A stretch of 64,000 nucleotides of DNA from Orlajensenia flava (GTDB taxonomy: Bacteria > Actinomycetota > Actinomycetes > Actinomycetales > Microbacteriaceae). The notes beneath the pieces were generated by a model. The model had not been told where the DNA came from. It saw only the letters and a program-made list of their open reading frames with translations, and made no database searches. The position numbers were made by a program, and so were the translations under genes. The stretch covers positions 124,001 to 188,000 of the forward strand of contig NZ_SSSN01000007.1 of NCBI RefSeq assembly GCF_004801905.1, given 5' to 3'. How positions within the stretch are numbered: the stretch's first letter is position 1; each line of letters opens with the position of its first letter. Shown here in pieces: positions 15,130-22,978 of the stretch.

Positions 15130-17226
15130 TCAGCGCGCGGCGAGCACGAACGGCAGCACCGCCGCGGCGCCGGCGCGACGAAGCTCTCGCGCGGCCACCG
15201 TGACCGTCCAGCGGGAGTCGACGAGGTCGTCGACGAGCAGCACGGGCCCCGACGGTATGTCGAGGGCGGCCGCGCTCAGTCGGCCCCAGACTCCGGCGAG
15301 ACGGTAGGCGCTGTTGCCCCCGGGCTGCCCGGTCGGGCCGCTCTCGACGAGAGCCAGTTCACCCACGAGCGGCAGTCTGCCGATCCGGGCGATGCCCCGA
15401 GCGAGCGAGCGCACGAGCAGCGGGCGCACACGTGAGGGCATCGCGACCACCGCGACCGGTCGCTGCTCCCAGCCCCACTCGGCGAGCACGCGGGTGCACG
15501 CCGCGAGCACGGCCTCGGGCACTGCGGCATCAGGAGCGCCGACGGCGAACAGCTCGCGCAGGGGTCCGCCCCAACCGAGATCGGTGAGCCGCGCTAGGGC
15601 GCGTCCCGCCTCCGGGCGCTCGTCGACGGGGATGCGACCCTTCACCGGCACACCCAGTCGGTCTGCGCCCGTGGGCCATTGTGCGCGCGGCTCGATCACC
15701 ACGCCCACCCGGTCGAGGGAGGCGGACGCCGCTGCGGTAGCGCGCTCGCCGACGCCGAGCGGGTACCAGACGCCTGCGCAGTTGTCGCAGCGGCCGCAGG
15801 GCGCGGCGGTGTCGTCGTCGAGAGCACGTTGCAGGAACGCCATCCGGCACGCCGTCGTGGATTCGTAGTCGAGCATGTGCGCGGCTTCCGCCGCCCGGGC
15901 GGCGGCGATCCGCCCGTAGCGGTCGGCGTCGTAGCTCCACGGCTCGCCGGTGGCGACCCACCCACCGCGCTCCCGGCGCACGGCACCGTCGACGTCGAGC
16001 ACCTTCAGGAGCAGCTCGAGGGGGCTGCGTCGGATGTCGACCCGCGCCTCGAGCGCCTGGGTCGACGTCGGCGTGGCCGACAGGGCGGCGATCACGCGCT
16101 CGGCGCGATCCTGATCGGGCATCGATGCCGTGGCGAAGTAGTGCCAGATGTCAGGATCCTCGATGCCCGGCAGCAGCAGCACATCGGCGTTATCGGTCGC
16201 GCGTCCCGCCCTGCCGACCTGCTGGTAGTACGCGACAGGCGAGGAGGGGGCGCCGAGGTGAAGCACGAACCCGAGGTCGGGCTTGTCGAAGCCCATGCCG
16301 AGCGCACTGGTCGCCACGAGCGCCTTCACCTGATTGCGCTTCAGCAGCGCCTCCGATTCGGCCCGCTCGTCGGGGTCGGTCTGACCGGTATACGCGCGCA
16401 CGTCGTGCCCGTGCTCACGCAGGAACCGCGCGCTGTCCTCCGCCGCACTCACCGTGAGCGTGTAGATGATGCCCGAGCCTGGCAGGTCGTCGAGGTGGCC
16501 GAGCAGCCAGGCCAGCCGGGCGGTGGGCGACGGCAGACGCAGAACGCCGAGCCGGAGCGATGCACGCGCGAGCGGCCCGCGGATGGTGAGCACCTCCGCA
16601 CTCGCGGCATCCGTCGCCCCGAGTTGCTCCGCGACATCCTCCACGACGCGTTCGTTCGCGGTCGCCGTGGTCGCGAGCACGGGCACGCCCGCCGGCATCC
16701 GTGCGATCAACTCTCGCAGTCGCCGGTAGTCGGGGCGGAAGTCGTGGCCCCAGTCGCTGATGCAGTGGGCCTCATCGATCACGAGCAGGCCGATGCGCCG
16801 AACCAGATCGGGGAGCTGCTCGTCGCGGAACGCCGGGTTGTTCAGCCGCTCCGGCGAGAGCAGCAGAACGTCGACCTCGTCGCGATCCAGGCGTGCCATC
16901 ACGTCGGACCACTCGTGCGCGTTGGTGGAGTTGATCGCGACCGCCCGCACGCCCGCGCGCTCGGCCGCGGCGATCTGGTCGCGCATGAGTGCCAGAAGCG
17001 GCGACACCAGCACGGTGGGTCCGGCGCCGCGCGCACGCAACACGAGAGTGGCGACGAAGTACACCGCGGACTTGCCCCAGCCCGTGCGCTGCACCACGAG
17101 GGCCCGGCGCCGGTCCTCGACGAGGGCGTCGATCGCCTCGTACTGGCCATCGTGGAAGTCCGCGTCGTCGCGGCCGACGAGTTCGCGGAGGGCCAGGAGT
17201 GCGTCGTCGCGAACGGATGCCGTCAT
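15130..17226 (-). CDS. recQ: RecQ-family DNA helicase with C-terminal phosphoribosyltransferase-like domain
   Basis: 698 residues. The helicase core carries QRTGWGKSAVY (Walker A), VIDEAHCISDWGHDFRPD (DEAH box plus the RecQ aromatic-loop region) and a helicase C domain ending QQVGRAGRATDNAD (motif VI). A zinc module with CRMAF...PCGRCDNC follows. The last ~40 residues hold VLLVDDLVDSRWT, the PRPP-binding pattern of type I phosphoribosyltransferases such as ComF; the upstream region SRVRPLLVRSLARGIA also fits. I recall such fusions in actinobacteria; the nucleotide ligand is unknown. The ATG overlaps (ATGA) the stop of a truncated gene upstream, implying that an operon partner was lost. Confidence 0.85.
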   Translation of the reverse strand: MTASVRDDALLALRELVGRDDADFHDGQYEAIDALVEDRRRALVVQRTGWGKSAVYFVATLVLRARGAGPTVLVSPLLALMRDQIAAAERAGVRAVAINSTNAHEWSDVMARLDRDEVDVLLLSPERLNNPAFRDEQLPDLVRRIGLLVIDEAHCISDWGHDFRPDYRRLRELIARMPAGVPVLATTATANERVVEDVAEQLGATDAASAEVLTIRGPLARASLRLGVLRLPSPTARLAWLLGHLDDLPGSGIIYTLTVSAAEDSARFLREHGHDVRAYTGQTDPDERAESEALLKRNQVKALVATSALGMGFDKPDLGFVLHLGAPSSPVAYYQQVGRAGRATDNADVLLLPGIEDPDIWHYFATASMPDQDRAERVIAALSATPTSTQALEARVDIRRSPLELLLKVLDVDGAVRRERGGWVATGEPWSYDADRYGRIAAARAAEAAHMLDYESTTACRMAFLQRALDDDTAAPCGRCDNCAGVWYPLGVGERATAAASASLDRVGVVIEPRAQWPTGADRLGVPVKGRIPVDERPEAGRALARLTDLGWGGPLRELFAVGAPDAAVPEAVLAACTRVLAEWGWEQRPVAVVAMPSRVRPLLVRSLARGIARIGRLPLVGELALVESGPTGQPGGNSAYRLAGVWGRLSAAALDIPSGPVLLVDDLVDSRWTVTVAARELRRAGAAAVLPFVLAAR

Positions 17227-17390
17227 TCAGCCAGTCTGGCGCGGATCCGGTTGTTGCGCGGATCGTGGGTGAGTTCGGCGAGCTCGAGCTCCTCGAGCAG
17301 GGGCGGCAGGTACCTGCCGAATCGACCGCGGTAGCCCTTGCGCAGGCCGTACCAGCCCGACCGGGTGCCGCCGCCTCCGGCGGGTGGTGT
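17223..17390 (-). pseudogene. C-terminal fragment of an unidentified gene upstream of recQ
   Basis: A 55-codon open frame reads TRSGWYGLRKGYRGRFGRY, then PPLLEELELAELTHDPRNNR and a short end. Its TGA overlaps the recQ ATG (ATGA), as in translationally coupled operon genes. There is no start codon in a sensible position, and its upstream edge abuts exactly the end of the cupin gene at 17390. The coding-like composition and the coupling suggest that the rest of the gene was removed when the cupin-to-MFS cassette arrived. I do not recognise the protein. Confidence 0.45.
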
Positions 17391-17932
17391 CAGTGACCCT
17401 GCACTTTGGGAACCGCATCCACCATGACGCCCGAGAGCAACGCCGGCTTGTCGCTGCGGTTGCTCCAGGCGTGATTCGTACCTCGGATCACCACCGTGTC
17501 GCCGGGCGTCATGAGCACTTCATCCACATCGGTCACCAGGTAGATCTCCCCGATGACGCAGGTGATCACGTCGAGGGTATTGGTGCGGTGCATGCTCGGG
17601 TGCCGCTTGAGGTCTTCTTCGCTCGGCATCACGGTCTGCTTGATCTCGGTGCTGAGCTTGGTCAGCTGCGCGATGTGCTCTGCCGTGTCCTTGGTGTCGG
17701 GTGGAATCTCGAGGTTGCGGAACAGCATCCCACCGGGCATCGGCTCGCGCGTCGTGATCATGAGGGACCGGTCGCCGTCGATGGTGTTGTCCGCCGGAGT
17801 CTCTTCGGTGCCCCACACGGTGCACCGCCAGAAGAAGCCCGGGTTTTCCTGGACGTTCGTCTGTTCGGCGTCCAGGACAGCGCTGCGGCCCTCTTCGTCC
17901 GGTCCGACGACGTATCTCTTCCAACGCGACAT
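17390..17932 (-). CDS. Cupin-domain protein
   Basis: 180 residues. A cupin barrel covers about 90-170, with metal-site-like HPSMHRTNTLD, a Glu in ITCVIGEIYLV, and TPGDTVVIRGTNHAW in the second cupin motif (G-D-x-V-x-x-x-G-x-x-H). The protein could be a small dioxygenase, isomerase or sensor. Start at 17932 after AAAGGAGCAGG on the minus strand. It diverges from the GntR regulator gene, and its promoter contains a copy of the operator shared by the cassette. Confidence 0.7.
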   Translation of the reverse strand: MSRWKRYVVGPDEEGRSAVLDAEQTNVQENPGFFWRCTVWGTEETPADNTIDGDRSLMITTREPMPGGMLFRNLEIPPDTKDTAEHIAQLTKLSTEIKQTVMPSEEDLKRHPSMHRTNTLDVITCVIGEIYLVTDVDEVLMTPGDTVVIRGTNHAWSNRSDKPALLSGVMVDAVPKVQGH

Positions 17933-17964
17933 GCACCTGCTCCTTTGCTGATGGACTCAACTCC

Positions 17965-18001
17965 ACTCTAAGCGACACTCACCAAGTGAACAAGACACTT
18001 G
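17965..18001 (-). promoter_or_regulatory. Cupin promoter with GntR-type operator
   Basis: On the minus strand TTGTTC (17988-17993), a 17-base spacer and TAGAGT (17965-17970). The inverted repeat CAAGTG-N7-CACTTG (17983-18001) covers the -35, which fits repression by the adjacent GntR protein. Confidence 0.6.
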
Positions 18002-18043
18002 TAGTCTAACCTCCCTAGCAAGAGCGGAAGCGCAGGGCCGCCG

Positions 18044-18062
18044 TACACTACAAGTCACCTTG
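18044..18062 (+). promoter_or_regulatory. gntR -10 element and operator
   Basis: TACACT (18044-18049) could be the -10; CAAGTCACCTTG (18051-18062), of the form CAAG-N4-CTTG, lies at the expected transcription start. It suggests autoregulation of the GntR gene at 18105. Confidence 0.45.
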
Positions 18063-18104
18063 TGTTGAATGGTCGGCGCTGCCGACACTCCGAGAAAGGG
18101 CCAC

Positions 18105-18857
18105 ATGGTCACGGACTTCACTACCGGTGGGTTCCGCCGAGAACGCACCAATGCGGCCGATCAAGTGCTCGCCGACCTTCGCGGGAAGATCCTCTCGGGA
18201 GATCTCGAGAAGGGCTCGCGTCTTCCATCCGAGCGTGAGTTGGCGATCTACTACGCGCTGAGCGGTCCGACGATCCGGGAGGCCGTGCGGGCCCTGAGCG
18301 CCATGAGCCTGGTGGAGGTGCGGCACGGCTCTGGAACATACGTCGTTGCCGAGTCGAGCGCGCTCATGCACTCGGCCATGACGGCCGTGGTCGAACTCGA
18401 GGGCATCGACCTGGTCTCGATCCTCGACCTGTCGGAAACCCTCTACCAGCAGGTGGTGGCACTCGCCGTCGCCGTCGCCACCGATGAGGAGCTGGCGGAC
18501 TTCCGCGAGAAGACAGAGGCCGTGCAGCGCGCCAGCGACGGAGCGACCTTGCCGGAGCCGCTGCGCGCGTACCTCCTCGCGCTCGTTGCGCTCTCGCACA
18601 ACGGCCTGCTCGAAGCGATGTCCGGCTATCTGATCGAAACCCAGATCGCCATCGTGCGGACCTCGACGAGCAGGGAACCCGACCTCGCCCGCAGGGTCGC
18701 CGGAACTCTGCAGGGCGAGCGGGCCTCGATCGCCGACGCTCTCCAGTCCCGCGACGGCGACGCGGCACGAGCTGCCGTCGTCGTCTACATGGCGCGCGCT
18801 CGCGACGTCGTGCGCAAGAACAAACTCGCCCGAGAGGACCTCGCCCCTCATCGGTGA
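18105..18857 (+). CDS. GntR-family (FadR subfamily) transcriptional regulator
   Basis: 250 residues. The N-terminal winged helix contains GSRLPSERELAIYYALSGPTIREAVRALSAM and VRHGSGTYV, both diagnostic of GntR; each stretch is read in parts. The C-terminal helical FCD/FadR-type domain (about 95-240) probably binds a small organic acid. ATG 18105 follows GAGAAAGGG; the open frame upstream to 18069 lies past the operator and is unlikely. It sits centrally between divergent cassette promoters, and matching operator sequences occur at four places from 17983 to 22938, so it is very likely the cassette's local regulator. Confidence 0.85.
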   Translation: MVTDFTTGGFRRERTNAADQVLADLRGKILSGDLEKGSRLPSERELAIYYALSGPTIREAVRALSAMSLVEVRHGSGTYVVAESSALMHSAMTAVVELEGIDLVSILDLSETLYQQVVALAVAVATDEELADFREKTEAVQRASDGATLPEPLRAYLLALVALSHNGLLEAMSGYLIETQIAIVRTSTSREPDLARRVAGTLQGERASIADALQSRDGDAARAAVVVYMARARDVVRKNKLAREDLAPHR

Positions 18858-18881
18858 GATGATGATCTTGCTTCGATTCAC

Positions 18882-18919
18882 CAAGACACCTTGACACTTC
18901 GCATCCGGCTTTCTAGAGT
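18882..18919 (+). promoter_or_regulatory. Near-consensus promoter with overlapping operator
   Basis: TTGACA (18891-18896), a 17-base spacer and TAGAGT (18914-18919): close to sigma70 consensus. The operator CAAGACACCTTG (18882-18893) overlaps the -35. The expected start site is at about 18926, only two bases before the ATG, so the transcript should be leaderless. Confidence 0.7.
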
Positions 18920-18927
18920 GAAGCACC

Positions 18928-19341
18928 ATGCCGACCATCACCGGGCTGCACCATGTGGCGATCCTCGTGCCCGATCTCGACCAGGCGACGGCCTGGTATG
19001 AGCGAGTGCTCGGCGCCAAGCGACTGAGCGCTGTCGATCACCGGGATGCCACTGGCGTCTTCGCCGTGATCCTCGAGGTACGGGGGATGCCCGGCGTTCT
19101 GCAGCTGCGCCGTACCGATGCGCCCCTCCCCGAGGGTTACGACCCGCTGACACTCGAGGTCGCCGACGACGCCGCTCTCACCGAGTGGACCAGCCACCTC
19201 GACGAGCTCGACATCGATCACACCGGCGTGCTGGCGAAGCGAACGGGAAACGCCGTCGAGGTCTCGGCGCCCGGCGGCGGCACGCTGCGTTTCTACACGG
19301 CGCCGGTAGGCGGGTACTCGGGCATGACCAGCAAGGTCTAG
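18928..19341 (+). CDS. VOC-superfamily (glyoxalase/dioxygenase-like) protein
   Basis: 137 residues forming two beta-alpha-beta-beta-beta modules: HHVAILVPDLDQATAWYERVLG opens the first (split here), and the second ends with VSAPGGGTLRFYT. His in GLHHVAI and Glu in AVILEVRG-like positions are candidate metal ligands. VOC proteins include glyoxalase I, epimerases and ring-cleavage dioxygenases; I cannot choose. No ribosome-binding site is present; the promoter geometry predicts a leaderless mRNA. It belongs to the GntR-controlled cassette and runs convergently into the aldolase gene. Confidence 0.75.
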   Translation: MPTITGLHHVAILVPDLDQATAWYERVLGAKRLSAVDHRDATGVFAVILEVRGMPGVLQLRRTDAPLPEGYDPLTLEVADDAALTEWTSHLDELDIDHTGVLAKRTGNAVEVSAPGGGTLRFYTAPVGGYSGMTSKV

Positions 19342-19352
19342 CCGCTCTTCCC

Positions 19353-20207
19353 TCAGCGGCTGAAGAAACCGCTCGGGGGGGCTGCAGGGCGTGTGTACGC
19401 CGGCGAGCCGGCGACCGCGGCGTTCGCCGCGCCCACGGCATCCTCCACCACCTTGCGGAACGACATCACGTCGATGCCCAGGCAGAACACACCGATGTCA
19501 TCCTCGAGGGCCTTCGCGCAACTCTCCGCGGTCGGGCCGAGGATGGGTCCGCCGAGCAGCACCACGTCGTTCTCCCTGGCCGCCGCCTTGACTCGCTGGT
19601 GGGCGGCGAGGATCTTGTCGTTGCCGTGGATGTCGGCGTTGGCGTTCTCACCGAGCGCGAAAGAGAGTTCGCCCGCGGCGAAGACGACGATCTTGACCTC
19701 GGGAATCGCGCAGATCTCCTCGACGTGCTCCAGGCCGTCAACGGTCTCGATCATGGGAATGAGGAGCAGGCTGGCATCGCTTGCTTCGGCATAGTCGGTG
19801 AAGGTGCTGATCGCATAGCCCGCCGCTCGGTAGGCGGGGCAGATTCCGCGTCGCCCGTTCGGCGGATATCGCAGGGCGTCGAGCAGGTTCTCGATGTCGC
19901 CGGCAGAGCGCACCATCGGAACCACGATGCCCTCAGCGCCGGCTTCGAGGGCCCGTCTCGCGGACGTGGTGTCGTCGGGCTCGGGGATGCGCACGATGGT
20001 CGAGAGCCCTGCTCCGTCTGCGACGCGGATGGAGTCCTCCAACGCGCGGGGATTGATGCCCGAGTGCTCGCTGTCAATCCAGACGTAGTCCATGCCCGCA
20101 GAACCCATGACCTCGATGAGGGTGTGGTCGCCGGTGAAGCACTGCATCCCGACCGGGACCTGCCGATCGTCGATCATGTCCATCAACCGCTGCGTGATGC
20201 GATACAC
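19353..20207 (-). CDS. HpcH/HpaI-family aldolase or lyase
   Basis: 284 residues with a TIM-barrel of the HpcH/HpaI class. Recognisable parts are WIDSEHSGINPRAL, VRIPEPDD, GIVVPMVRSAGD and PMIETVDGLEHVEEI, which carries the first metal-binding Glu. The second metal ligand in the family is usually Asp in a G-P-x-D-L-S motif; here the segment is AAGELSFALG, with Glu. Family members cleave 4-hydroxy-2-oxo acids to pyruvate and an aldehyde, so the cassette may degrade a hydroxy-oxo acid; that is inference. The GTG start has AAGGAGGAAG upstream. Last gene of the minus-strand operon that starts near 22912. Confidence 0.75.
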   Translation of the reverse strand: MYRITQRLMDMIDDRQVPVGMQCFTGDHTLIEVMGSAGMDYVWIDSEHSGINPRALEDSIRVADGAGLSTIVRIPEPDDTTSARRALEAGAEGIVVPMVRSAGDIENLLDALRYPPNGRRGICPAYRAAGYAISTFTDYAEASDASLLLIPMIETVDGLEHVEEICAIPEVKIVVFAAGELSFALGENANADIHGNDKILAAHQRVKAAARENDVVLLGGPILGPTAESCAKALEDDIGVFCLGIDVMSFRKVVEDAVGAANAAVAGSPAYTRPAAPPSGFFSR

Positions 20208-20226
20208 AGGTCTTCCTCCTTGGGGG

Positions 20227-20562
20227 TCAGGCGAGCAGCATCCAGATGAGGGCCGCCAGATTGAACAGCGCGGTCGCCGCCGGTCCGAAGGTCTTCAGCC
20301 TGTCCTTGATGGTGACGCCGATCACGGCATCGATCGCCTGCACGATGACCATGGCGACGGCGATCGCCGCCACGAACGCCACGGAGCCGACGAACAGGGC
20401 GACGACGACGGCGACGGCGAGGGCCGCGCTGCGCGCTGCCGCGTAGCGGGATGCCGTCAGGACGTCGCCCGAGGCGCCGCGCAATGCCGCGAGCGAGTAG
20501 CCCAGACTTACGAACGCACTCACGAGGGTGATCAGGGCGCAGACCCAGTACGCGGCTGTCAT
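20227..20562 (-). CDS. Small four-helix membrane protein
   Basis: 111 residues with about four hydrophobic segments, the third being LAVAVVVALFVGSVAFVAA. No domain that I recognise. AAAGGACG precedes the ATG. It lies between the SnoaL-like gene and the aldolase on the same strand, in the same operon by spacing, so it may be a transport accessory or membrane anchor for the cassette. The function is unknown. Confidence 0.65.
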   Translation of the reverse strand: MTAAYWVCALITLVSAFVSLGYSLAALRGASGDVLTASRYAAARSAALAVAVVVALFVGSVAFVAAIAVAMVIVQAIDAVIGVTIKDRLKTFGPAATALFNLAALIWMLLA

Positions 20563-20622
20563 GGTCGTCCTTTCCGATGAGGGATGTGTCGATGCTGCGA
20601 GGCGAGGTTCACGGCATCCGCA

Positions 20623-21039
20623 TCAGTCGGCGGTCAGCTGCGCACGCAGTCCGAACATATCGGCGTTCGCCCAGTGCTCGACGTAACGGCCGTCCTGGAG
20701 GCGGATGATGTCGATGACCGTGAACTGCACGCGCTTCCCGGTCGCCGCCAGGCCCAGGAAGGGGCCTCCATGCGTGGCGCGGTAGGACTTGCGGGTGATC
20801 ACGGTGTCGCCGTCGGCGAACTGGTCGTCGATGCTCACCTGGAGATCGGGGAACGCCTTCCTCAGCACCTGGGTGAACCAGAAGAACGAGGCATCCTTCG
20901 TGCTCTGGTCGGCCGGTACCGAACGATTGATGAACTCCGGTGCGATCGTCTCGGCGAACACCGATTCGTCGCCTCCTTGGATGAACTCGCTATTGAACCG
21001 CACGACGGTCGCCTTGTTGCTCTCCTGCAGGGTCGGCAT
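20623..21039 (-). CDS. SnoaL-like/ester-cyclase family protein
   Basis: 138 residues with the alpha+beta cone fold of SnoaL/NTF2-like proteins: NKATVVRFNSEFIQGGDES at the start, the substrate-pocket strand GDTVITRKSYRATHGG and GRYVEHWANADMFGL at the end. Relatives are polyketide cyclases, isomerases and small dehydratases. The ATG overlaps the stop of the transporter gene (TGATG), so the two are translationally coupled. Start coordinates come from that overlap; the longer open frame upstream only shadows the transporter. Confidence 0.75.
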   Translation of the reverse strand: MPTLQESNKATVVRFNSEFIQGGDESVFAETIAPEFINRSVPADQSTKDASFFWFTQVLRKAFPDLQVSIDDQFADGDTVITRKSYRATHGGPFLGLAATGKRVQFTVIDIIRLQDGRYVEHWANADMFGLRAQLTAD

Positions 21040-22409
21040 CAGATGGCCTCCGCTTCGATGGGGGTCGGGACGATCGGATTGATCGGCCGCCGACGCAGGA
21101 CCGCTACGCCCATGACGGCCATGGCGATCGCCGCGATGAGCGAGACGACGCCGATCACGATGAAGATCGCAGACGTGGCGACGCTCGCGCCGATGAGGAT
21201 ACCGCCGAGTACCGGGCCGACGATCGCGCCCAGGCGGGCCACTCCTACGGCCGCGCCGACGCCGGTGGCGCGCAGGGTGTCGTCGTAGTAGGTCGCGGCG
21301 AGGCCCACAGCGCACAGTTGCGCCCCGATCGCGAAGAAGCCGGTGAGGAAGGTCGTGATAAGTAGGGCAGGTGCCGACGAACCGGTCTGGCCGATGAGCA
21401 CGATGGTGATCGCGCCGAGCACGTAACCGCCGCTGATGACGAGGGCGGGATGCCGGCGCACGAATCGCCCGAGCACGATGCTGCCGAACACCGAGCCGAG
21501 ATTCAACATCACGGCACCGAGAATCGCGCTGCGGGCATCGATGCCGTTCTGGCCGGCGATGATCGGAATCCAGTTGGTCAGGAAGTAGGTCATCAGCAGG
21601 CTCAGCAGCAGCACGATCCAGAGCATCACGGTGCCGAGTGCCCGGCCGCCGGTGAACAGCCGCACGAAGGGGGCGCGGGGTTCGGCAGCCTCGGGCACGA
21701 TCCGCTCGGCGAGAGCGCCGTCCATCCCCATTCTGTGCAGCACCCGCACCAGCGGACCCTTGTCGGCCCTCACAGCGAGGAAGCGCACCGATTCCGGCAC
21801 GGCGACGGCGACGAAGGGCAGGAGCAGGAGCGGCACGACTCCGCCGAACCAGAACACGCTGGTCCAGCCGAAAGCGGGAATGAGCACGGCGGATGCCAGT
21901 CCGCCGATGACCGCACCCACCGGGAAACCCGCGAACATCAGCGCGACGAGCGCTGCGCGTGAGCGCTGCGGCGCGTACTCGCCGGTGAGCGATATCACGC
22001 ACGGCAACGCCCCGCCGAGCCCGAGACCGGTGAAGAAGCGCAGGGCGAGAAGCAGGCCGAGAGAACCGACGAAGGGCGTCAGCAGCGAGCCGACGGCGAC
22101 GATCGCGAGCGAGATGATCAGCAGCGGCTTGCGTCCGACGCGGTCGCTCAGGATGCCCCCGACGATGGCGCCGATCAGGCCGCCGAACAAGCCGATGCCG
22201 AACACGGGTCCGAACGAGGCGAGCGGCGCGTTGAACTCAGCGGCGATGCCGGGTGCCGCCAGTGCTATCGACTGCGTGTCGAAACCGTCGATCATGGCCG
22301 CGATCGCGCACAACACGATGATGCCGATCTGGAAGCGGCCGATGCGTCGGCCCGCGAGCAGCGAGTCGAAGGTGAGCCCCTGAGTGGGCTCGGAGTGGTT
22401 GGTGCTCAC
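21039..22409 (-). CDS. MFS transporter of the aromatic acid:H+ symporter (AAHS) type
   Basis: 456 residues and 12 predicted membrane segments. The AAHS marker DGFDTQ lies in the first helix. The MFS loop 2-3 motif appears as GILSDRVGRKPLL and the loop 8-9 equivalent as IVLGRFVRRHPAL. AAHS carriers import benzoate-, 4-hydroxybenzoate- and related acids, which fits a catabolic cassette; the real substrate is not determined. The GTG start has AAGGAG upstream. Coupled to the SnoaL-like gene downstream and probably transcribed from the promoter at 22920-22948 together with the GlcG-like gene. Confidence 0.85.
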   Translation of the reverse strand: MSTNHSEPTQGLTFDSLLAGRRIGRFQIGIIVLCAIAAMIDGFDTQSIALAAPGIAAEFNAPLASFGPVFGIGLFGGLIGAIVGGILSDRVGRKPLLIISLAIVAVGSLLTPFVGSLGLLLALRFFTGLGLGGALPCVISLTGEYAPQRSRAALVALMFAGFPVGAVIGGLASAVLIPAFGWTSVFWFGGVVPLLLLPFVAVAVPESVRFLAVRADKGPLVRVLHRMGMDGALAERIVPEAAEPRAPFVRLFTGGRALGTVMLWIVLLLSLLMTYFLTNWIPIIAGQNGIDARSAILGAVMLNLGSVFGSIVLGRFVRRHPALVISGGYVLGAITIVLIGQTGSSAPALLITTFLTGFFAIGAQLCAVGLAATYYDDTLRATGVGAAVGVARLGAIVGPVLGGILIGASVATSAIFIVIGVVSLIAAIAMAVMGVAVLRRRPINPIVPTPIEAEAI

Positions 22410-22450
22410 GAAAACTCCTTCGTATTGTGAGGCCGAATGGGAAGTGCGGG

Positions 22451-22879
22451 TTACTCGCCCGGGTCCGCGCTGAGGTCGACGCTCTCGATGCCCGCGATCG
22501 CACAGGCCTCGTCAGCATCCGGTACGGATCCGCTCACGCCGACCGCACCGATCAGCTCGCCGTCGGCGTCGCGCACCAGCACGCCGCCCGGCACGGGCAC
22601 GAGGTTGCCGTCTGCCAGTGCGGTGACGGCGGTGAAGAAGTGCGGGTGGCTCGCGGCACGAGCGACGAGCGCGCGCGACCCGAAGCCCATGTTGAGCGCA
22701 CCGTGTGCTTTGCCGCGCGCTATGCGCTCCCGCAGCAGGCTCGAGCGGTCTTCGCGAGCGAAGGCGACGAGCTGCCCGCTCGCATCGAGCACGGCGACCG
22801 TCATCGGCGGCATCTGCTCAGTGCGGGCATGCTCCAATGCCGCTCCGACGATGTCCTGGGCGGTTGCGAGGGGCAACAT
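22451..22879 (-). CDS. GlcG/HbpS-family protein
   Basis: 142 residues of the DUF336 family: ALEHARTEQMPPMTVAVLD at the start, GQLVAFAREDRSSLL, ARGKAHGALNMGFGSRAL and a typical GGVLVRDADGELIGAVGVSG near the end. Relatives are the heme-associated HbpS and GlcG; their role in catabolic operons is unclear. ATG 22879 with GGAG is chosen; longer in-frame starts at 22918 and 22948 lie upstream of the expected transcription start. First gene of the minus-strand operon. Confidence 0.7.
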   Translation of the reverse strand: MLPLATAQDIVGAALEHARTEQMPPMTVAVLDASGQLVAFAREDRSSLLRERIARGKAHGALNMGFGSRALVARAASHPHFFTAVTALADGNLVPVPGGVLVRDADGELIGAVGVSGSVPDADEACAIAGIESVDLSADPGE

Positions 22880-22919
22880 GACAACTCCATCCGGGAACGC
22901 GACATCGCGTCCGGACATC

Positions 22920-22948
22920 ACCCTAGTCACTTGGTGACCTGGGGTCAA
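22920..22948 (-). promoter_or_regulatory. Promoter with palindromic operator for the GlcG-MFS-aldolase operon
   Basis: On the minus strand TTGACC (22943-22948), a 17-base spacer and TAGGGT (22920-22925). A perfect palindrome GTCAC-TTG-GTGAC (22926-22938) lies between them. Binding there would block RNA polymerase, as at the cupin and glyoxalase promoters. Confidence 0.6.
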
Positions 22949-22978
22949 TCTGGCCCGATACTCCGCTGCGGGACCTGC

